A DNA stretch of 64,000 nucleotides from Pontibacter sp. HSC-14F20 (GTDB lineage: Bacteria; Bacteroidota; Bacteroidia; Cytophagales; Hymenobacteraceae). The stretch lies in contig NZ_JAHZTC010000010.1 of assembly GCF_019599265.1 (NCBI RefSeq), positions 62,001 through 126,000 of the forward strand, read 5' to 3'. The position numbers and the translations under genes were made by a program. The notes beneath the pieces were generated by a model. The model had not been told where the DNA came from. It worked only from the letters and a program-made list of their open reading frames with translations, and did not search any database. Positions within the stretch are counted from its first letter, which is position 1. Every line of letters begins with the position of its first letter. Shown here one piece after another: positions 58,852 to 64,000 of this stretch.

Positions 58852-61800
58852 ATGAAAAACCGTCTTCACCTTATACCTCTTATCCTGCGACCTTTGGCTG
58901 TAGGCTTTTTCTTAGTGCTTCTGCAAGCCTGTGCCACCAAAAAACCCTATTACAGTCGTGATGTGCTAGACTGGCAACAAAACGAGCCCAAAGCTGACAA
59001 CAAGGTGAACTACACTGTATTCCTGATTGGTGATGTGGGCGCGCCTGACCTGAAAGAGCAGGAGCCATCGCTTAAGCTCATGCAGAAGCAGATGAACGAA
59101 GCCGGTGCACAAAGTGCGACCATTTTTTTAGGTGATAACGTGTATCACAACGGTCTGCCCGAGCCGGGGCGCTACGACCGTGAGGTATCGGAGCAGCGCC
59201 TCAACGCCCAGTTGGATGTACTGCGTGGTTACGAAGGAGAGAAGTACATGATTCCGGGCAACCACGACTGGAACCACAGTGGTCGCGGCGGACTTGAGTT
59301 TGTAGTGCGCCAGCAGAATTACGTGAACGAGTACCTGACCGAGGAAGGCATTGTGGTGGGCGGTGACTTCTATGTGCCGGGCGATGGTTGCCCTGGTCCT
59401 TATGAGGTGAAGATCAGCGATGATGTCGTGCTGATTGCGCTGGACTCAGAGTGGTGGCTGCACCCCTGGGAGCGTCCTTACGGAGCGGGCAGCAACTGCT
59501 GGGCATCTACGGAGGCCGACTTCCTGGTGAAGCTGGAAGATATTATCGAAAAGCACCAGGGCTCCAACATCGTGGTGGTGGCGCACCATCCCTTGTTCAC
59601 ACGCGGTAACCATGGTGGGTTCTTCACCTTGAAAGACCACGTATTCCCGCTCACCATGCTACGTGACTGGATATACCTGCCGCTGCCTGTCATCGGTTCC
59701 ATTTATCCGTTTGCCCGCAAGTATGGCGGCATCCTGCAGGACATTCCGCATCCGCGCTACAACGCTTACATCGAGGGGCTTCTCAATATATTTGATAAGT
59801 ATGATAACATCGTATATGCTGCTGGGCACGAGCACTCCCTGCAGCATTTCAAGCACAATAAGCTGGCACACATTGTTAGCGGATCAGGCTGTAAGATACA
59901 GCACGTAAAACCGGGCGGCAACGCCATGTACACCCATCAGGTGAAGGGCTTTGCCAAGTTGATGTATTACGAAAACGGGGAGGCCTGGGTGGAATACTGG
60001 ACGCCGGAGGGCGACGGCTCAGAGGGCACCATGACTTTCCGGACACCGCTCTACGCCAAGGAGCCGCGGCGCAAGCGAACAGCGATAGTAGACGAAACCA
60101 ACTACGCGGACAGCACCATCGTGGTGGCTGCCAACGAAAGCTATACTGCCAGGGGGCTGCGGCGCACCATGCTGGGCGACCACTACCGCCGCGAGTGGGC
60201 CACACCGGTAGAGGTACCACTTTTGGACATGCGAAACGAACTAGGCGGGCTTACCCCATACCAGAAGGGGGGCGGCAAGCAAACAGCTTCCCTGAAAGTG
60301 CGGAATCCGGACGCACGCGAGTATACGCTCCGCACCGTCGACAAAGACCCGACCATGGCACTGCCGGAGTACCTGCGCCAAACCGCTGCCAAAGCCTTAC
60401 TACAGGACCAGGTTTCGGCTCAACACCCTTATGGCGCACTGGCCATACCCAGGCTGGCAGATGGAGCCGGCGTATTCCATACCAACCCGAAACTGGTGTA
60501 CATTCCGCAAACGCCATACCTGCGCCAGTACATGGATGAGTTCAGCAACACACTGGCTTTTCTGGAAGAGGATGCCGACGAAAACCACGAGGATGTAGAA
60601 AGCCTGGGCTTTGCCGAGAACCTGGTAGGTACCGATAAAGTGCTGAAAGAGCTGCGGCAGGATAACGATAATAAAATCAACCAGCAGGAGTTTGTGCGTG
60701 CCCGCCTGTTCGATATGCTGGTAGGCGACTGGGACCGCCACGAGGGGCAGTGGCGCTGGAAAGAGGAGAAGACCGACAGCGGCAAGGTATACATTCCGGT
60801 GCCCGAAGACCGCGACCAGGTGTTCTTCAAAGCCGATGGTGTTATACCCTGGCTGGCTACCCGGAAGTGGGGCGTGCGCAACGTCCAGAACTTCGGCCAT
60901 GACTTCCCTGACATTGTAGGTCTTAACCTGAGTGCTCTTACCGTCGATCGCTCCTTTACGGCAGCCATCACCCGGCAGGACTGGATTCGTATTGCTGAAG
61001 AGATCAAAGCCGGTGTGACGGATCAGGTAATTGAAGAGGCTATCAACCAGTGGCCGGAAGAGGTGCGGGCTATTTCGGGTGAGGATATCAAAGCCAAGCT
61101 ACGCTCACGTCGCGATAAGCTGCCACAGGCGGCCGAAGCTTATTACGAACACATCTCTGAAATGGTAGACGTTGCCGGCAGCGACAAGCACGAGCATTTT
61201 GTGGTGAATCGTTTGAACGATGAGGAAACACACCTCACGGTATACAAGATCAACAAAGAAGGCGTGCTGCGCGACACACTTTACAAGCGCACTTTCTATA
61301 CCTCCGAAACCAAAGAACTGCGCCTGTACGGGCAACGCGGCAAAGATATTTTTGAAGTGAGGGGAGACGTGAACAAAGGCATCGTAGTGCGCATCATCGG
61401 AGGCAACGACGAAGATGTAATCACCGATAACTCGCGTGTAGCGGGCCTTAAGCAGTATACGATCGTGTACGACACAAAAGAGGGCAACGTGTTCAACTTC
61501 GGGCCGGAAACAAAGGTCCGCACCAGCATCAGTCCGGATGTTAATTTCTATGACCGTGACAATTACAAACTGCCTTACTTGGGGCCTCGTCTGTCGCTGG
61601 AATATAACGTGGACGATGGGCTGTTTGTGGGAGCTGGTATACTGGCCCGCACACACAAGTTCCGAAAGTCGCCTTATGCTTCGGAGCACTTGCTGGAAGG
61701 CAACTATGCCTTTTATACAAATTCCTTTAATGTGCGCTATACCGGCGATGTGCGGCAGGTGTTCGGCAACTGGAACATCGGTGTGAATGCTGCCATACAA

Positions 61801-62661
61801 GGGCCGCAGTACCAGCGCAACTTCTACGGCTACGGCAACGGTACCCGCCAGCAGGATGGCGAAGACGATTCCTTTTACCGTGTCCGGTTTAAGCGGGTAA
61901 ACGTAGGAGCAACGCTCAACAACAACCTGGCGCCTTTCTTCAAAATCGGTATAGGGCCTACGTACGATCGCTTCCGGGTAGTAAACTCAGAACATGATAC
62001 CTATCTGGTAAACGAGGCGCTGAGCGGACGGATGGAGCCAGGTACTTATGACGTGGAAGAGCGCCGGTTCGAATCGCAACACTATGTGGGCATAATGGCT
62101 TTTGCTGATATGGATGTGCTGGGAGAGGGCAATCAGAAAAACCCGCGCATCGGGATGCGCCTGCACAACCGCATGAGCTACAATAAGCAGACCGATGGCG
62201 AAGGGCTGAGCTATACCCACATAAGCTCTGAGTTTGCTTTCTATCTGACGCCTAATTTTCCTTTTCAGCTCACTTGGGCTGGCCGTGTAGGGGCAGCGCA
62301 TAACTTCGGTGACTTCCGCTTTTACCAGGCCAACACGCTGGGCGGTATGGATAACATGCGCGGCTACCGCCGTACCCGCTTTGCCGGCCGCAGCGCAATC
62401 TTTGCCAATGCCGAAGCCCGTCTGTCGCTCTTTGACTTTAACCTATACTTGACACCGGGACGGATCGGGGTGCTGGGCCTGTATGATGTGGGACGTGTAT
62501 ATGTGGATGGTGAGCGCGAATCAGCTTTCTTCCGTAGCCTGCATACAGGTATAGGCGGCGGTGTGTGGGCCGATATCATGCAGAAAAATGTGATTGTAGT
62601 GACCTATGCCAAAGGCGATGTGGAACGGCTGTGGACATTAAGCTTCGGCTTTTTATTCTAA
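58852..62661 (+). CDS. Metallophosphoesterase fused to an Omp85-like outer-membrane barrel
   Basis: 1269 residues. Lipoprotein-like signal ending LLQAC (Cys27). The calcineurin-like phosphoesterase (~53-360) has the full metal set: GDVG (60), GDNVY (94), GNHDW (136), AHHP (~244) and GHEH (~325). A middle region (~400-880) has ARLFDMLVGDWDRHEGQWRW (~625) then PEDRDQVFFK (~652), which resembles the DRH...D catalytic pattern of HipA/FAM20-like kinases. The C-terminal ~380 residues form a BamA/TamA-type barrel (TLGGMDNMRGYRRTRFAGRS, ending LSFGFLF). Substrates are unknown. An unusual enzyme anchored by its own barrel. Confidence 0.85.
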   Translation: MKNRLHLIPLILRPLAVGFFLVLLQACATKKPYYSRDVLDWQQNEPKADNKVNYTVFLIGDVGAPDLKEQEPSLKLMQKQMNEAGAQSATIFLGDNVYHNGLPEPGRYDREVSEQRLNAQLDVLRGYEGEKYMIPGNHDWNHSGRGGLEFVVRQQNYVNEYLTEEGIVVGGDFYVPGDGCPGPYEVKISDDVVLIALDSEWWLHPWERPYGAGSNCWASTEADFLVKLEDIIEKHQGSNIVVVAHHPLFTRGNHGGFFTLKDHVFPLTMLRDWIYLPLPVIGSIYPFARKYGGILQDIPHPRYNAYIEGLLNIFDKYDNIVYAAGHEHSLQHFKHNKLAHIVSGSGCKIQHVKPGGNAMYTHQVKGFAKLMYYENGEAWVEYWTPEGDGSEGTMTFRTPLYAKEPRRKRTAIVDETNYADSTIVVAANESYTARGLRRTMLGDHYRREWATPVEVPLLDMRNELGGLTPYQKGGGKQTASLKVRNPDAREYTLRTVDKDPTMALPEYLRQTAAKALLQDQVSAQHPYGALAIPRLADGAGVFHTNPKLVYIPQTPYLRQYMDEFSNTLAFLEEDADENHEDVESLGFAENLVGTDKVLKELRQDNDNKINQQEFVRARLFDMLVGDWDRHEGQWRWKEEKTDSGKVYIPVPEDRDQVFFKADGVIPWLATRKWGVRNVQNFGHDFPDIVGLNLSALTVDRSFTAAITRQDWIRIAEEIKAGVTDQVIEEAINQWPEEVRAISGEDIKAKLRSRRDKLPQAAEAYYEHISEMVDVAGSDKHEHFVVNRLNDEETHLTVYKINKEGVLRDTLYKRTFYTSETKELRLYGQRGKDIFEVRGDVNKGIVVRIIGGNDEDVITDNSRVAGLKQYTIVYDTKEGNVFNFGPETKVRTSISPDVNFYDRDNYKLPYLGPRLSLEYNVDDGLFVGAGILARTHKFRKSPYASEHLLEGNYAFYTNSFNVRYTGDVRQVFGNWNIGVNAAIQGPQYQRNFYGYGNGTRQQDGEDDSFYRVRFKRVNVGATLNNNLAPFFKIGIGPTYDRFRVVNSEHDTYLVNEALSGRMEPGTYDVEERRFESQHYVGIMAFADMDVLGEGNQKNPRIGMRLHNRMSYNKQTDGEGLSYTHISSEFAFYLTPNFPFQLTWAGRVGAAHNFGDFRFYQANTLGGMDNMRGYRRTRFAGRSAIFANAEARLSLFDFNLYLTPGRIGVLGLYDVGRVYVDGERESAFFRSLHTGIGGGVWADIMQKNVIVVTYAKGDVERLWTLSFGFLF

Positions 62662-62682
62662 AAAAATCTAAAGACGTATAGC

Positions 62683-62710
62683 AAAAAGTGCCTCAGATCA
62701 GGCACTTTTT
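62683..62710 (+). terminator. Terminator of the fusion gene
   Basis: AAAAAGTGCCT-CAGATC-AGGCACTTTTT, just after the stop. Confidence 0.85.
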
Positions 62711-62740
62711 GCATTTACCCCTAGTAACAAACCACGAACT

Positions 62741-63790
62741 ATGAAATTAACCCTACCTAAACTACTCCTTATACCTTTGCTCCTGATAGGGGAGCACGCA
62801 CTAGCACAGGAAACAGAACAGGACCTGACTGATGTAGAGAAACAAACCAAAGAATACGCCAGCCCGGGCGTAAGGGGCATGGGCAAGAGCCGGGGCATTG
62901 TGATCGGCTACGAGCGCCTGCCGCAGTTCGATATGGAGTCGGAGTCGGACCACCCGGAGGTGGGCAATGGACGGGCACGTGTGCGGCGGCACAATAAGTT
63001 TTTTGTGCGGGCGCTGGCTCCCATCATGAACAAGCCAAACAATAAGCTGATCTTAGGTATAGATCATAAGTTTGAGGAGTTCAACTTTGAGAGTGTATCA
63101 CCGGCTTCTTACAGTCTGTACCGCAACCTGGAAGACAAAAACCTGAAGAGCCTGGGTCTGCAATTGGCCTTTCTGCACTCTTTCGATGAGGTGCGCTTTA
63201 TGCTGGTGCGCGCCAAAGGCGAGCTGAACGGGGACTATACCCGCGACAATGTGAATGTGTCGGACTACCTGAAAACATCTGTAGACCTGGCCTATGGCTG
63301 GAAAAGATCGCCTGACTTTGCCTGGGGTGTGGGTCTGCAGCTTGGCTATACCTTCGGACGGCAGCGCATCTACCCGGGCATCCTGTACAACCGCACCTTC
63401 AACGACCGTTGGGGTGTCGAGTCCATTTTTCCGGCTAATATTCGGGTGCGCTACAATGTATCCGAAAAAACGCTGCTCTACACCGGCTACCGCATTGAGG
63501 GCGCCAGTTACAACCTCTACGGCAGCGAACCGCCGCTCTCGCAGTTCAACGACATCGAGCTGCGCCGCACCGACATCAAAGGCCTGTTGCGACTGGAGCA
63601 GGAGATCTATGATTTTTTGTGGTTCGCAGTGGAAGGCGGCTTCCGGCAATACTACCGCCACCGCGCTTTCGACGATGTGGGCTCACGCGACGAACTGATC
63701 AAAAATTCGCTAAACGGAGCGGGCTACATCGGAATAGAGCTTTACGCAGTGCCACCCCGCAAACTACTCGAGCGCAGCAAGAACCGATAA
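62741..63790 (+). CDS. DUF6268-like outer-membrane barrel protein
   Basis: 349 residues. Signal peptide MKLTLPKLLLIPLLLIGEHA then LAQ. Strand-rich throughout: ILGIDHKFEEFNFESVSPAS, LGLQLAFLHSFDEVRFMLVR, AWGVGLQLGYTFGRQRIYPG and AGYIGIELYAVPPRKL. It fits the DUF6268 family of Bacteroidota barrels. An N-terminal plug-like segment (~40-75) contains clustered charges (ESESDHPEVGNGRARVRRHN). Function unknown; the gene directly follows the large barrel fusion. Confidence 0.72.
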   Translation: MKLTLPKLLLIPLLLIGEHALAQETEQDLTDVEKQTKEYASPGVRGMGKSRGIVIGYERLPQFDMESESDHPEVGNGRARVRRHNKFFVRALAPIMNKPNNKLILGIDHKFEEFNFESVSPASYSLYRNLEDKNLKSLGLQLAFLHSFDEVRFMLVRAKGELNGDYTRDNVNVSDYLKTSVDLAYGWKRSPDFAWGVGLQLGYTFGRQRIYPGILYNRTFNDRWGVESIFPANIRVRYNVSEKTLLYTGYRIEGASYNLYGSEPPLSQFNDIELRRTDIKGLLRLEQEIYDFLWFAVEGGFRQYYRHRAFDDVGSRDELIKNSLNGAGYIGIELYAVPPRKLLERSKNR

Positions 63791-63813
63791 AAAACGCAAG
63801 GTATAGAACCAAC

Positions 63814-63848
63814 AAAGCCCGACTGGCAGGTATAGCAAGTCGGGCTTT
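63814..63848. terminator. Bidirectional terminator with motif in the loop
   Basis: AAAGCCCGACT (63814-63824) pairs with AGTCGGGCTTT (63838-63848); the loop contains AGGTATAG. Between convergent genes. Confidence 0.85.
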
Positions 63849-63870
63849 ATTGATTTCAGAACAGGTATAG

Positions 63871-64000
63871 CTACTCCGATTTCTTGGCCGGTTCCATCCC
63901 TTCAGGTATAAGCTTGCGCAAATACTCGTAAGTGGCGTACTGAGATCGGATATGGGTGGGGCTTGCCTGTTCTACATAATTGTTGTCTATGTCGCGGGCT
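63871..64000 (-). CDS. C-terminal end of an unidentified protein (cut by window edge)
   Basis: The last 42 codons before a TAG at 63873-63871 read RDIDNNYVEQASPTHIRSQY then ATYEYLRKLIPEG and end PAKKSE. Too little is visible to name a family. The iterated motif encodes the LIPEG part (CTTATACCTGAAGGG). Confidence 0.5.
   Translation of the reverse strand, partial: ARDIDNNYVEQASPTHIRSQYATYEYLRKLIPEGMEPAKKSE

Overview
The window is chromosomal DNA from a member of the Bacteroidota, most likely Cytophagales and close to Pontibacter/Hymenobacteraceae. The evidence is: a type IX secretion sorting domain, a bacillithiol enzyme (BshC), Bacteroidota promoters of the TTG-N20-TAnnTTTG kind, the rpmG-DUF4295-ftsY gene order, and many Bacteroidota-specific small families. 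Base composition is moderate and most genes are housekeeping or stable accessory genes. I see no phage, integron, CRISPR array, rRNA operon or insertion sequence.

Layout. 1-8.7 kb: ornithine aminotransferase (cut by the edge), a translation block (bL28, an M24 aminopeptidase, bL33, DUF4295, ftsY), a lipoprotein and rimO flanked by two small STAS-like proteins. 8.9-14.8 kb: bshC with 5-formyl-THF cyclo-ligase, glutathione peroxidase, mnmD, a thioesterase and rlmN. 14.8-18.9 kb: a YihY membrane protein, a lipoprotein wedged between an intact DUF4403 gene and a decayed fragment of a second DUF4403 copy, and a thioredoxin. 19.1-22.9 kb: threonine catabolism (tdh, kbl) around a Pro/Ala-rich protein with six basic repeats. 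23-25.5 kb: small membrane and secreted proteins and a broken thioredoxin-like gene. 25.5-30.6 kb: folP-cdaA facing a DUF1599 gene, a REP-like palindromic element, a DoxX-like protein, shikimate kinase and a fatty acid hydroxylase. 30.8-33.4 kb: tRNA-Asn, a Rieske-like lipoprotein, a 3-hydroxyacyl-CoA dehydrogenase and pheS.

33.5-43.6 kb holds two regulated systems. The first is a LiaF-like membrane protein with a LytS/LytTR two-component pair, preceded by three 21-bp-phased GTTTACCG elements. The second is a TetR-controlled tripartite RND efflux operon ending in an acyl-carrier-like protein that lacks the prosthetic-group serine. 43.6-51 kb carries peptidases, thioredoxin-fold proteins, a DJ-1/PfpI protein, a YceI lipoprotein and an outer-membrane barrel. 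51-51.5 kb is an AT-rich gap with a cluster of DnaA-box-like 9-mers, a candidate replication origin. 51.5-56 kb: an HDAC-like deacylase and a type III polyketide synthase, methyltransferase and FAD oxidoreductase cluster that resembles phenolic-lipid (alkylquinone) operons. 56-64 kb: a tiny T9SS-sorted protein, tRNA-Arg, an HD domain fused to a Pycsar-type transmembrane effector domain, a very large metallophosphoesterase-to-outer-membrane-barrel fusion, and a second barrel.

Across the whole window a short non-palindromic motif, AGGTATA(G/C) and its complement, is repeated far more often than chance. It lies in genes and between them, in both orientations, and it builds or sits in several terminator hairpins. 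No listed feature explains it, and it is the most unusual property of the sequence.
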